64,000 bases of DNA from Roseiarcus sp963833955 (GTDB taxonomy: Bacteria; Pseudomonadota; Alphaproteobacteria; Rhizobiales; Beijerinckiaceae). This document shows positions 51,567 through 61,843 of the stretch, one piece after another. Each line of letters opens with the position of its first letter. Positions within the stretch are counted from its first letter, which is position 1. The position numbers and the translations under genes are program-made. Where the stretch lies: the NCBI GenBank assembly GCA_963833955.1, contig CAWHZY010000007.1, positions 1 through 64,000 of the forward strand. The letters run 5' to 3'. The notes under the pieces are model-generated. The model was not told the origin of the DNA and searched no databases. It worked only from the letters and a program-made list of their open reading frames with translations.

Positions 51567-51987
51567 CGGCGCCGAAGCGGCAATACAATCGAATTTTCGC
51601 TGGATTTTCGACGAATTTTCAGCTCCTGAGGTTGAAAACCCCGAAACGCGCGGCCGGCGCCTGGCGTGACCCAGGCGGCGCCGAGCCGTCGCAGGTCGTT
51701 CTATGGCCATAGGTCGCCGCCGCAGATGCAGGCCCGGGTGATCCGGGTGACGGCATCGGCCGGGTGCTGAACGACGGCGCCAGGGTCGTTCTCGACCCGG
51801 ACGTCGCGAGCCTTGTGCATGATTGTTGCGCGCATAATACCAAGACGCGATGATCGGAACCGATCATCGCCTTATGGCCGAAGCGCGAATGCGCGCCCCA
51901 AGCCGTTGCGCGGGTTTGAGCGCGATCAGTCGCGCTCAAATAGAACTGGTGTGAGGTGTCGCTCCTATTGCAATCGGCCGACCGCAC
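51567..51987. other. Intergenic region
   Basis: About 420 bp after the SDR stop, with short overlapping open frames only. Nothing recognised. Confidence 0.45.
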
Positions 51988-52175
51988 TCACGCGCCGGCG
52001 CCAACCGGCGGGGCCTCCCGTCCGACCATCGCCATCTGCTGCGGCGCATAGCGCTCGCCCTCGACCTCCATCCGCGAGGCTGCCTCCGCGATGGCGCTGA
52101 GATCGCCCTTCGTCAGCTCAATCTCGGCCGCGCCGATATTCTCCTCGAGCCGGTGGAGCTTCGTCGTCCCCCGGC
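51988..52175 (-). pseudogene. 3' fragment of an aldo/keto reductase gene
   Basis: The minus strand reads GTTKLHRLEENIGAAEIELT, then SAIAEAASRMEVEGERYAPQ and MVGREAPP, ending GAGA before TGA at 51988. This is the conserved C-terminus of aldo/keto reductases (PGTTKLHRLEEN onwards). The catalytic N-terminal two thirds are absent upstream of about 52175. A decayed remnant. Confidence 0.7.
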
Positions 52176-52536
52176 TATCATCTCTATTACCCGAGCCGCC
52201 GGCGCCAATCGCCGGCCTTCACGCTTCTTGTGGAGGCGCTGCGCTACCGCCCTTGATGCGGAGAGCGCCGCCGGCTCTTGGCGTCATGCCGAAGACGCCC
52301 CGAGCGGTCGCGATCAGCAATCGTTCTCGCTCACGGGGAGCAATGGAGGGGCCGCCGACAAACTCGCCGGATGGCCGGTGTCGCGCGTGAACCCATAGTG
52401 GGTTTCCCGCCAAAAGTCGGTCGACCGAACGGTGGTGACTTTGAGGGCGCCGCCGTCGCGCCGCCGGATGGAGGGTTCACTCAGCCATGGGCATTGGGCG
52501 AAAGGCATTGCTTGGTCAGCCGGTCAGTATCGTTGC
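52176..52536. other. Intergenic region
   Basis: About 360 bp between the aldo/keto reductase fragment and lysE. Short frames on both strands show no recognisable protein; it may hold further decayed sequence. Confidence 0.4.
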
Positions 52537-53145
52537 TCATGAGCCCACCATGAGTTTGAAGGCGATCGTCCACATTGTGAGCGCGACGAGCGACTCGAGC
52601 GCACGCCAGGAGGCTCGGCTGGCAAAAATCGGCCGCAACCATTTCGCGCCATAGCCGAGCGCGAAGAAAAAGAGGAACGAGCCGGTCATCGCTCCTGCAG
52701 CGAAGGACGCCTCTTCACCCGGGAATTGCGTCGAGATCGCGCCAAGCAGCATGACCGTGTCGAGATAGACGTGAGGATTGAGCCAGGTCAGCGCGAGGCC
52801 CATCGCCAAAGTCTGTGCAAGGCTCGAGGCGCGGGCGTCTCCGGCCGCAAGCGCCTCGGACGATCGCAGAGCGGAATAGAGATTGCGCGCCCCGTACCAG
52901 ATGAGGAACGCGGCTCCTCCATAGCGCATGGCCGGGAGAACCCACGGCGCGACGGCGGCAATTTGCCGGAAGCTCGTCACGCCGAGCACGATCAGCGCCG
53001 CGTCCGACAGGCTGCACGCGAGACTGACCGCAAAGACGTGCTTGCCTATGAGGCCCTGCCGCAGGACGAAGGCATTCTGCGCGCCGATCGCGACGATCAG
53101 GCTGAGGCCCGTCAGGAGGCCTGTTATGCTAACCGAAAGGCTCAT
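52537..53145 (-). CDS. LysE/ArgO-family amino-acid exporter
   Basis: 202 residues, intact, about six membrane spans. MSLSVSITGLLTGLSLIVAI, the family GAQNAFVLRQGL, FGVTSFR-like VLGVTSFRQIAAVAPWVL, LALTWLNPHVYLDTVMLLGA and the C-terminal helix LESLVALTMWTIAFKLMVG. Exports basic amino acids in characterised members. Divergent to a truncated tetR start at 53264, across operator-like site 53247-53261. Confidence 0.9.
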   Translation of the reverse strand: MSLSVSITGLLTGLSLIVAIGAQNAFVLRQGLIGKHVFAVSLACSLSDAALIVLGVTSFRQIAAVAPWVLPAMRYGGAAFLIWYGARNLYSALRSSEALAAGDARASSLAQTLAMGLALTWLNPHVYLDTVMLLGAISTQFPGEEASFAAGAMTGSFLFFFALGYGAKWLRPIFASRASWRALESLVALTMWTIAFKLMVGS

Positions 53146-53276
53146 GCCTCGCGAAGACCCGTCCGTTGCGGCGGCGCCCGCCGGTACGCTTGGCGGGTCG
53201 GCGTCGAGCGGCGGTACAGTAGAATCGACACGTTCGCCGCCGCCACGTAAACGCTCCTTACATGAGCCGGAAGGAC
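53081..53276 (+). repeat. Direct repeat, copy 1: lysE 5' end, promoter and tetR 5' end
   Basis: About 196 bp matching 54451-54649 with scattered substitutions and small indels. It includes the first codons of lysE, the intergenic promoter with the operator GTAAACGCTCCTTAC, and a tetR-like start (ATGAGCCGGAAGGA) that has no long open frame after it. Confidence 0.85.
53247..53261. promoter_or_regulatory. TetR-type operator, site 1
   Basis: GTAAACGCTCCTTAC: GTAA-N7-TTAC palindrome next to a TCGACA -35-like element 16 bases upstream. Matches two more sites at 54619 and 55358. Confidence 0.55.
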
Positions 53277-53400
53277 ACGCCCCGGGGATGGGGCTCGCAA
53301 CACGACGGGCAACCGAGGGAAGGAAGCGACTTCGGCGCGAGCGGCTTTTGATCTCGCCGCCTTCACGTCGGAGCAAGCCATAAGGACGAGGCGCATCGAA

Positions 53401-54400
53401 ATGCGATTGGCGATGCTTGCTGCCCTGATGGGATTGTTCGGCTTCGCTGGGCCGGCGTTGGCGCTCGACAGAGTGAAGTTCGGCACCAACTGGCTGGCCG
53501 ATCCGGCGGCGGGCGGCTTCTTTCAGGCGGCAGCCGACGGCACTTACGCCCGATATGGACTCGACGTCACGATCATTCCAGGCGGCCCGCAGACCAACGG
53601 GGCGCTGCTGCTGCTGTATGGCAAGCTCGAATTCTACATGGGCAGCGACATGATCGGGAATTTCATCTCTGTCGAGTTCGAAGACCCCACTCATCGCCGT
53701 CGCCGCCGACTTCCAGAAGAGTCCACAAGCTCTCATGTCGCATCCCGGCGTCGGAATGGATAAGTGGGAGGACCTGCCGAGGGCCAAGCCCGTCTATCTC
53801 GGCGCTGGCGCGATCAGCACATTCTACGCCTGGCTCAAGCTCGAGTACGGCTTCAAGGACGAGAACATTCGGCCGTACAATTTCAACTCCGCCCCCTTCA
53901 TCGCAAACAAGAATTCGATCCAGCAGGGCTACGTCACGGGCGAGCCGTTCGAGATTGAAAGGCAGGGCCATTTCATGCCGAACCTGTTCCTGCTCGCCGA
54001 CTACGGCTATGACACCTACGCGACCTTGATCGTGACGCGCACCGAGATCGTGAAGAAGAAACCCGATCTCGTTCAGCGCTTCGTCGACGCCTCAGCGATC
54101 GGTTGGTATCATTATCTCTACGGAGACAATTCCAAGGCCAATGCGCTGATCAAAGCGGACAACCCGGACCTCACCGATGACTACATCGCCTTTTCGATCG
54201 CGGAGATGAAGAAGCACGGCATCGTCGACTCCGGCGATGCGCTCAAGCTCGGCATCGGCGCGATGGCCGACGCGCATTGGAAGGACTTTTTCGAGAAAAT
54301 GGTGGCGATCGGATTGATCGACAAGCGCACCAACTACAAGAGCGCATATACCCTGCAATTCACCAACAAAAAGGTTGGGGTCGATCTCCATCCTCAGTGA
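53401..54400 (+). CDS. NMT1/THI5-like ABC substrate-binding protein
   Basis: About 333 residues. Signal peptide MRLAMLAALMGLFGFAGPAL, then VKFGTNWLADPAAGGFFQAA, DGTYARYGLDVTIIPGGPQT, and after a break near 53685 FQKSPQALMSHPGVGMDKWE, AWLKLEYGFKDENIRPYNFN, EPFEIERQGHFMP and SAYTLQFTNKKVGVDL. The family binds riboflavin precursors, thiamine precursors (HMP), taurine or nitrate-like ligands. No permease or ATPase lies nearby. The gene sits between two copies of a 196-bp direct repeat, so it may have been inserted there. Confidence 0.85.
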
Positions 54401-54450
54401 TTGCTTGGCGAGAGATCGTTCACGTCGCGCATAGCCTACTGACGTTCTGG

Positions 54451-54649
54451 CCGCCGTTCGCGACGATCGGGCTGAGGCCCGACATGAGGCCTGTCGCGCT
54501 GACCGAAAGGCTCATGCCTCGCGCGAGATCCCGTCCGTTGCGGCGGCGCCGATACGAGTGGCGGGGTCGGCGTCGAGCGCGGACATGGAAATAGCATCGA
54601 CACGTTCGCCGCCGCGATGTAAACACCCATTACATGAGCTGGAAGGACA
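54451..54649 (+). repeat. Direct repeat, copy 2: truncated lysE 5' end, promoter and intact tetR start
   Basis: Mirror in content to 53081-53276. The minus strand still begins MSLSVSATGLMSGLSPIV like lysE, then degenerates. On the plus strand the repeat runs into the full tetR gene. Confidence 0.85.
54619..54633. promoter_or_regulatory. TetR-type operator, site 2
   Basis: GTAAACACCCATTAC directly abuts the tetR ATG at 54634, with a TCGACA-like -35 16 bases upstream. Its position would give autorepression. Confidence 0.55.
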
Positions 54650-55284
54650 AGCGGGGCGAGCCCGACCCGCCGCGCGGCTATCATCACGGCAATTTGCGCG
54701 AGGCGCTGATCCGCGCCGCGTTGGAATTGATCGCGACGAAGGGAACGGCCGGCTTCACTTTCGCCGAGGCCGCCCGGTTTGCCGGCGTCAGTCCGGCAGC
54801 GCCCTATCGGCATTTCCGCGACCGCGACGAGCTCATGGCGAGCGTGGCTTTACGCGGCTTCGAGCAATTCGAGGCGGCATTGGCGCGCGCGTGGGATGGC
54901 GGGCGCCCCGATGCTTTCACCGCGCTCGATCGCCTCGGCAAGGCCTATCTCGAATTCGCTCGCGCGGAGCCCGCTTTCTACTCGGCAATGTTCGAAGCCG
55001 GCGTTCCGGCCGCCGCAAACGCTGCGCTGCGAGACGCCGGGGAACGGGCCTTCGCCGTGTTGCGCGGGGCCGCCGACGCGATCTGCGCCGCGATGCCGGC
55101 GGCCGGCCGCCCGCCCGCGCTCATGGTCGCCCTGCATATCTGGGGCATGGCGCATGGCGTCGCTTCGCTCTTCGGACGCGCCGATGGGGCGCAGCGCGCG
55201 CTGCCGATGTCGGCAGCGGAACTCCTGGAGGCGCAAGTGCTGGTCTATTTGCGCGGGCTCGGGGTCAACGGGGCGCGGCCGTGA
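54634..55284 (+). CDS. TetR/AcrR-family repressor
   Basis: 216 residues, intact. N-terminal helix-turn-helix at residues about 15-65: GYHHGNLREALIRAALELIA, GFTFAEAARFAGVSPAAPYR and HFRDRDELMASVAL. The C-terminal ligand domain is TetR_C_33-like (YSAMFEAGVPAAANAALRDA, ALHIWGMAHGVASLFG). Operators at 54619, 53247 and 55358 suggest it controls itself, the lysE promoter and the DUF2852 gene. Confidence 0.9.
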   Translation: MSWKDKRGEPDPPRGYHHGNLREALIRAALELIATKGTAGFTFAEAARFAGVSPAAPYRHFRDRDELMASVALRGFEQFEAALARAWDGGRPDAFTALDRLGKAYLEFARAEPAFYSAMFEAGVPAAANAALRDAGERAFAVLRGAADAICAAMPAAGRPPALMVALHIWGMAHGVASLFGRADGAQRALPMSAAELLEAQVLVYLRGLGVNGARP

Positions 55285-55333
55285 GAGCGTGGGCTTGCAC
55301 GCTTCAGATCACGGCGCTCAACCACGGGAAGGA

Positions 55334-55378
55334 CTTGACAACCGCGCCCGCTGTGAAGTAAATGTTCATTACATTTAC
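55334..55378 (+). promoter_or_regulatory. Promoter with TetR-type operator, site 3
   Basis: TTGACA (55334-55339), 17 bases, then GTAAAT overlapping the palindrome GTAAATGT-N5-ACATTTAC (55358-55378). The core GTAAATGTTCATTAC matches sites 1 and 2. It precedes the DUF2852 gene by about 17 bases, so repression by the TetR protein just upstream is likely. Confidence 0.65.
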
Positions 55379-55395
55379 ACGCACGAGAGGATGCC

Positions 55396-55851
55396 ATGCC
55401 TATCATTCTTACGGTCTTGGGGTTCCTGTGGTGGTGGCCGATCGGCCTGGTGCTTCTCGGCCTCTTTCTTGGACGAGGAAAGTTCGGCTGCCGGCGTTCC
55501 CTATCTTATGCAGGAGATGCACCCATGTTCGGCGGGGATCACGGTCGGGATCGCTGGGAGCGCAAGATGACCCGCTTGCAGGAAAAGATGGACATGGTGC
55601 GCGCGAAGGCGGACCAGTTCAGGAGCGGCGGCGACTGGTTCGGTCCTGCGACAAGCGGCAACCGCGCCTTCGACGACTATCGCTCCGAGACGCTGAAGCG
55701 GCTCGAAGACGAGCAGCGCGAGTTCAAGGATTTCCTCGCCCGGCTGCGCTTCGCCAGGGATCGCTCCGAGTTCGACCAGTTCATGGCCGAGCGGCGCAAT
55801 CGCCCCTTCGAGCCGGGATCGCAGTCCGAGCCGGCGCCGTCGCGCGACTGA
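55396..55851 (+). CDS. DUF2852 family protein
   Basis: 151 residues. N-terminal membrane helix MPIILTVLGFLWWWPIGLVL, then a soluble helical part with the family signature FDDYRSETLKRLEDEQREFK and FDQFMAERRNRPFEPGSQ. Function unknown; widespread in Rhizobiales. Under the third TetR operator. Confidence 0.88.
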   Translation: MPIILTVLGFLWWWPIGLVLLGLFLGRGKFGCRRSLSYAGDAPMFGGDHGRDRWERKMTRLQEKMDMVRAKADQFRSGGDWFGPATSGNRAFDDYRSETLKRLEDEQREFKDFLARLRFARDRSEFDQFMAERRNRPFEPGSQSEPAPSRD

Positions 55852-55890
55852 CGCTGACCGAGCTTCCGCGGGCTTCTTAAAATCTGCTTC

Positions 55891-55922
55891 GCGGGGCGCC
55901 CTTCCACGGAAGGACGCCCCGC
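55891..55922 (+). terminator. Strong GC hairpin after DUF2852
   Basis: GCGGGGCG and CGCCCCGC arms plus inner CCTTCC/GGAAGG with an ACGG-type loop. No clear T-run follows, so termination is likely but may be factor-assisted. Confidence 0.5.
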
Positions 55923-56161
55923 TTGCGCATGGGGGCGGCGAAACGCGCGTGGGGGCGGCGAAAAGAGCGGAGCGCCACGACGCTGCGGATCCGGAATGCG
56001 ATGGTTCGCCGCGCCTGACGTCATCCGGGCTGGTTGAACGTCCCCGCTTCGCTTTGCCAATTCCCGCCGGACCAACGGTGCGGCGACAGAGCAGGTATCA
56101 ATACGCATATACAAAGCACAACGAGGGTTTCAAAACGGACCGAAGCCGCTGGAGGTCCGAA

Positions 56162-56275
56162 TTGAGCGAAGTGCATCTGATTTGGTTTGGCCTTATCGCA
56201 ATTTTCGTCCTGATCGCCATTGCCATAGCAGCGTTGAAGTCTCCTCACGGTCCGGGAGCGTCGGTGAGGGTATGA
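56162..56275 (+). CDS. Small single-span membrane protein (tentative)
   Basis: 37 residues from a TTG at 56162: SEVHLIWFGLIAIFVLIAIA, then a short polar tail. No RBS stands out and no family is recognised; the open frame extends further upstream. Low confidence. Confidence 0.25.
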   Translation: MSEVHLIWFGLIAIFVLIAIAIAALKSPHGPGASVRV

Positions 56276-56424
56276 GCTGCCGGGTCAGGGCTGGCGGAGT
56301 CCGATTGGGTTTGACACGGGGCCAATCGGACCGGCTTTTTTCCTGACCATCGCGAGCAGCCGAGCGCCGCCTCGCCTCCGGGCGCCGTTTCTGTATAGTG
56401 CCGCGCGACCATCCGGAGTCGTTC

Positions 56425-56677
56425 GTGGCCGCCCAATTCTCGTATCGTTTCGCCCGGCCGGCGCGCCTGAAGGCGCTCGCCGTCCTGCATCGCGCTTGGC
56501 TCTGCGGCGTTGCGGCAAATATGGCCCGCTTGGAGCCTCCGCCCGGATCCCAATGCGCCGCCCAAACCGGCCCATTCAAGCTCGAACGCCAGCAACCTGG
56601 GCGGCCTGTCCAAGCCGTCGATCCCGCCGATCGTGCCGCCGAAACAGCCCTTCTTCCTCGATTTCCTGCTGAAATAA
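56425..56677 (+). CDS. Small LptM-like lipoprotein, frameshifted
   Basis: About 84 residues from a GTG at 56425. Hydrophobic N-terminus LKALAVL... with Cys in LCGV, then (one base off) KYGPLEPPP, and a Pro-rich tail ending PIVPPKQPFFLDFLLK at TAA 56675-56677. This is the small lipoprotein that precedes lysA in many Rhizobiales, related to LptM, a helper of LptD assembly. Two frame breaks. Confidence 0.6.
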
Positions 56678-56692
56678 GCCGTCTCCAAGCCA

Positions 56693-57968
56693 ATGCGCCC
56701 CTTCACCTATCGCAACGGCGTTCTTCACGCCGAGGACGTCGCTTTGACGACGATCGCCGAAGCCGTCGCAACGCCGTTCTACTGCTATTCGAGCGCCGCG
56801 ATCGAACGGGAGTTTCGAGGCGTTTCGGAGCGCCTTCGCCGGCCAGAACATGGCTCTTTCCTACGCGATGAAGGCCAATTCGAATCAGGCGGTGCTGGCG
56901 ACGCTCGCTCGAGCTCGGCGCCGGCATGGACGTCGTCAGCGAGGGAGAACTGAGGCGGGCGCGGGCGGCCGGCGTGCCCGGAGAGCGGATCATCTTCTCC
57001 GGGGTCGGCAAAACGCTGGCCGAGATGAACCTCGGGCTCGACCGAGAAAATCTTCTGCTTCAACGTCGAATCGGAGCCGGAACTCGAGGCGCTCTCCCGC
57101 GTGGCGTCGAGCCGCGGCGAAGTCGCGCCGATCGCCATTCGCGTCAATCCCGACGTCGACGCGCGCACCCACGCCAAGATCGCGACCGGAAAATCGGAGA
57201 ACAAGTTCGGCGTGCCGATCTCGCGCGCCCGCGACGTCTACGCCTACGCCCGGACCCTGCCGGGCCTCAGCGTCCACGGAGTCGACATGCATATCGGCTC
57301 GCAGATCACCGACCTTCAGCCGTTCGACGACGCTTTCGCGCTGCTCGCCGACTTCGTGCGGGCGCTGAGAGCCGACGGGCACACGATCGAGCATGTCGAT
57401 CTGGGCGGCGGCCTCGGCATTCGCTTATCGCAACGACAACAATCCGCCTCCCTCGCCGGAGGAATACGCCCAGGTTGTCGCGAAGCGCACGGCGGCGCTC
57501 GGCTGCAAGGTGATTCTGGAGCCCGGCCGCGCGATCGTCGGCAATGCCGGAGCGCTGGTCGCTTCGGTCATCTATCTCAAGCAGGGCGAGAACAAGCGTT
57601 TCGTGATCGTCGACGCGGCGATGAACGACCTTGTCCGGCCGACGCTCTATGACGCGCACCACGAGATCCTGCCGGTGAAAGAGCCGGAGCCGGACGCTGC
57701 GCATCTGGCGCGCAGCGATGTGGTCGGCCCGGTCTGCGAAAGCGGCGACTATCTCGCGCTCGACCGCGACCTGCCGGAACTTGGCCCAGGCGATCTCATC
57801 GCGGTGATGAGCGCCGGCGCTTATGGCGCCGTGCAGGCCGGAACCTACAATACCCGCCTGCTCGTTCCCGAAGTGCTGGTGAAAGGCGCGGAATACGCCG
57901 TGGTGCGGCCGAGGCGGACATATGAGGAATTGATCGGCCTCGACACACTTCCGCCTTGGTTGGAGTGA
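56693..57968 (+). CDS. lysA: Diaminopimelate decarboxylase
   Basis: About 423 residues. MRPFTYRNGVLHAEDVALTT, the PLP-lysine in ALSYAMKANSNQAVLATLA, MDVVSEGELRRARAAGVPGE, RIIFSGVGKTLAEMNLGLD, HIGSQITDLQPFDDAF, VDLGGGLGI, EPGRAIVGNAGALVASV, and the C-terminal GPVCESGDYLALDRDLPEL with the substrate-binding Cys. Last step of lysine synthesis. Frame breaks near 56822, 56910, 57050 and 57420. Directly follows the lptM-like gene, a conserved pairing. Confidence 0.94.
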
Positions 57969-58093
57969 GGTTGCGGTCGCGAGAATTGTCGCGCAGCCTG
58001 GCCAAACACCTGGCCCGACACTTGGCCTGGAACTTGCGCCTCGACGAATCGCGCACAATCTGAACTCGCCAACGAGCGGATCATGGCGTCGCG

Positions 58094-60780
58094 GTGAAGG
58101 ACCAGGATAACCCATCGATCGACCAGCGGACGGCTCGCGGACGCTCGCGATCTGGGCGCGACGCGCGCTTCTGGTCGAGCGCATCTGGCCGCCGCTCGTC
58201 TTCGCGCTCGCGATCGCGATCCTGTTTCTCGCCGCCTCATGGGCGGGCGCCTGGCAGTTCGCGCCACGCGCCTTTCGCATCGGCGGCGTGATCCTGTTCG
58301 CGCTCGGCCTGCGGAGCAGCCCTTTCGCCGCTCATGCGATTGCGCCGTCCTGCGAGCGCGCGACGTCCTGGCCCGGCTCGACCGCGATGCGAAGGTCGGC
58401 CACCGTCCCGCCTCCTCGCTCGCCGATTCGCTCGCCAACGACCATGGCGATGCCGGCACGCAGGCGCTCTGGGCGGCCCATCGGGCGCGGCTTGAGCGCG
58501 AAGTCGAGGCCATTCGCGTCTCGCCCCCCTCGCCCGGCATGGCCGACGCGGGACCCTTATGCGCTCCGCTTCGGCGTGGCGCTGCTCGCCTTCGCGACGG
58601 CGGTCGTCGCCGGACCCGAGATGTACGGCCGCTTCGCCGATGCTTTCGACTGGCGCAGCGACGAGGCACGATCGCCGCAGTGGCGGACGAGCCGCATCGA
58701 TGCGTGGATCGACCCGCCGCCCTATGCCGGCCAACCGCCGCTGGTGATCGATTTCAAGACCGCCGACCCGCAGACGCGGACCGTCCCGGAAGATTCGGTT
58801 CTGGTGGTGCGCGGCGATCCAGGCGTTGTCGAGACGCGCGTCGATGGGGGGATCACGCCCTCGGAACAGAAAAGCGAAACGCAGGCGGCCGCCGCGTCAG
58901 GCGAGAAATCCACTTCCCCCGCGAAGGCCCCGCCCGCGAGCGCTGCGGCTGCGAACGCCGGTCCGACCGAAAAGCGGTGGACGATCCATGGGCCCGGCAA
59001 GGTCGACGATCCTGCGCGGCGGCCGACCCGTGGCGGTCGCCGTCCTCGCCGTCACTCCGACCGGCAATCCGACGATCGTCTCGACCGAAGATCCTCGCTC
59101 CAACCTCTCGGCACTCTGACGCTCGCCTATCAAGACGCAAGATCGATTTGGGCTCGCCAGCGCTCGGGCGGACTTCTCGCGCGCACACGAGGGTCCCGGT
59201 CCCGCCCCGCGTACGCTGGCGCCCCCGCCCCAGGCGGCCCTGCAACTGCCGCCAACCGCCAATGGCGTCGGCGACGGGCATACCACCGTCGACCTCTCGG
59301 AGCACCCTTGGGCGGGCGCCAAGGTGACGATGACGGCTGACCGCAGTCAGCATTTCGGGCAAGACCGGCGACAGCGGGCCAATCGAAGTGACGCTGCCGC
59401 AGCGAATCTTCCACAATCCGCTCGCCCGCGCCCTCGTCGAGCAGCGCCGCAACCTCATTCTCGACCCGGACCACGCGCCAAAGCAGGTCGATACTGCGCT
59501 GGCCGGGCTCTCGATCGCGCCGGAATTGTTCGACACGCCGGCCAATATCTATCTCGGCCTGAAGCAGGCCAAGACCTCGCTCGACCACGCCCGCAGCGAT
59601 GCTGATCTGCTTGACGTCGCGGCCCTGCTCTGGGCGATGGCGCAGCAGCTCGAGAACGGCGACGCCTCGAAAGCCGAGCGCGATCTTCGCGCGGCCGAGC
59701 AGGCGCTGCGCGAAGCGCTTCAGCGCGGCGCGAGCGACGAGGAAATCAAGAAGCTCATGCAGCAATTGCGAGAGGCCGCCAACCGCTTCATGACCGAGAT
59801 GGCGCGGAAGTCGCCCGACAGCAGTCCCGAGGACCAGAACGTCCAGTCGAAAGACTGGACAAGATGATGGACCAGATGGAGGACGCCGCGCGCAACGGCT
59901 CGCGCGAAGACGCGCAAGCCATGCTCGACCAGATGCAGGAGATGTTCGAGAACATGCGCAGCGCGCAGGAGGACCAGGACAGCCCGGCCGATCGCGAGGT
60001 GCGCAAGCAGATCGGCGAACTCGAGAAGCTTCTTCGCGACCAGCAGGCTTTGCGCGACGATACATTCCGCAGCGACCAGAAGGATCGCGCGCGCAAGCGG
60101 GCGCGGCGCAACCCGGCATCGCCCGACCAGCAGGACTCGCAGGGGCAGCCGGATCAGGATGGTTCGAAGCCCCGACCAGGGCGACAACGATTCCGACCAG
60201 GGCGACAAGCAGGACCAGGATCAGGCGGATAAGGGCCAACCGCAGCTCGGCGATCGCCAGCAAGAACTGCGCGACCGTCTCGCCGAATTGCAGCGCAAGC
60301 TCAAGAGCCTCGGCATGAAGGGCGAGAAGGGTTTCGACGACGCGCAAGGCGACATGAAAGAAGCCGAAGGGGACCTCAAAGGCCAAGGCAAAGGGGACAA
60401 GAGCGGACAGGGTGGGCAGGGCGGCAAAGGCAAGGGCGCCGCGGTCGACGCGCAGGGTCGTGCGCTCGAGGCGCTGCGCGACGGCGCCCAGGGTCTGCAG
60501 AAGCAGATGGATGGTCAGGGCCAGGGTAAGGGCAAAGGCAAGGGAGGCAAGGGCACGTATGTCGGCGCGCAGGAGCCGACCGGGGGAAATGCCCGGCGAC
60601 GACCCGCTCGGCCGCGGGGCGGAAGGCGAGAAGGGACGCGAGGACGGGCCGCTGAAGCAATCCGCTGGCGCCGCCGAGCGAGCGCGCCGCGTCATAGAGG
60701 AACTGCGCCGCCGCCTTGCCGACCCCAACCGTCCGGTGGACGAGCGCGATTACCTCGAACGGCTGATGAAGCGGGACTGA
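58094..60780 (+). CDS. TIGR02302 family membrane protein, frameshifted
   Basis: About 890 residues. Two N-terminal membrane spans (WPPLVFALAIAILFLAASW, and a second near FGVALLAFATAVVAG), a middle beta-rich domain (SRIDAWIDPPPYAGQPPLVI), then long acidic/Gln-rich coiled coils: LLDVAALLWAMAQQLENGD, MMDQMEDAARNGSREDAQAM, and a low-complexity Gln/Asp/Gly segment (60150-60560) before DPLGRGAEGEKGREDGPLK and ERDYLERLMKRD. Function unknown, conserved in Rhizobiales. About eight single-base breaks. The start GTG at 58094 is tentative; an ATG at 58083 is one break away. Confidence 0.85.
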
Positions 60781-61215
60781 GGCCGCCAGCGCAATCCGAA
60801 GGCCGGCCGCCCGAGGTGTTCGCTTTTCGCGCGGCGCAAGCTTTTCAGCCTCGTAGGCCCTCGCTTTTTTGCAACTGAAGCTGCGCCCTGGCTCCGCCGG
60901 CGCAACGTGTTTCTCCGCTCCGGCCTTGACGGATTGCGCGGCCGGATAGGGCGCGCATAATGACCAAAAAACGCTCGTGTTCGAGGGCCGAGCGATGACC
61001 TTGGCGCGTTGGCGATCCGCGAGGCCATCGCGTCACCATCCGCGCAATATCACCGGGAAAGTCCTCAGGCGCGAACTCCGTGAGCCCTATTGGAAAGGGC
61101 GCGACCGCAGGGTCAATTGAACCCGGAGTGGACGCAGGCGCCATGCCGCGGTAGGCGGGAGTCTTCGAGAGCGGTCGATGGGTCACCGTCGCCACACCTC
61201 GCCTTCGGGAAAAGC
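60781..61215. other. Intergenic region
   Basis: About 430 bp after the TIGR02302 gene, no gene recognised. The end should carry the promoter of the adenosyltransferase gene; no strong RBS precedes its ATG at 61216. Confidence 0.45.
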
Positions 61216-61843
61216 ATGGTCAAGCTGAACGTCATCTATACGCGCACCGGCGACAAGGGCGAGACCGGGCTCGGCGACGGCTCGCGCCGGTCCAAAGAGC
61301 GACGCGCGCGTCGCCGCGATGGGCGATGTCGATGAAACGAATTGCGCTGTCGGTCTCGCGCTGCTTGCGGTGCGCAATGCGAGCGACGCCGCCGACCACG
61401 CAATCGAGCCCGTGCTGACGCGCATCCAGAACGATCTGTTCGATCTCGGCGCCGATCTCTGCGTTCCGAAGCAGGCGAACGAAAAGCCGGGCGCGGTCCT
61501 GCGCGTCGCGCCGTCTCAAGTTCAAGCGCTCGAACACGCCATCGATGTGCTCAACGCGAGGCTTCATCCGTTGCGCTCGTTCGTGCTGCCGGGCGGCACG
61601 GCGCCCGCCGCCGCCTTGCACCAGGCGCGCGCGATCTGCCGGCGAGCGGAGCGAACCATGGTCGCGCTGGCGGCGATCGAGGGCGAGGAAGTCGGCGAGG
61701 CCGCGCTCGCCTATGTCAACCGGCTCTCCGATTATCTGTTCGTCGCCGCCCGCGCGGCCAACGACTTCGGCCGGTCGGACGTGCTGTGGGCTCCAGGCGC
61801 CAACCAGAGCGAAAGCGCGAATCGGACCGACGACGATGCGTGA
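61216..61843 (+). CDS. Cob(I)alamin adenosyltransferase, PduO type
   Basis: About 208 residues. N-terminal ATP-binding motif KLNVIYTRTGDKGETGLGDG (TRTGDxGxTxL), GDVDETNCAVGLAL, FDLGADLCVPK, SFVLPGGTAPAAALHQARAI, CRRAERTMVAL and YVNRLSDYLFVAARAAN. Adds the adenosyl group to corrinoid. One break near 61295. The stop overlaps the anmK start by 8 bases. Confidence 0.92.

Noticed and set aside
57969..58040. Short tandem CCTGGCC-like repeats after lysA
   Set aside because: Degenerate, three units only, with no array structure; likely chance in GC-rich DNA.
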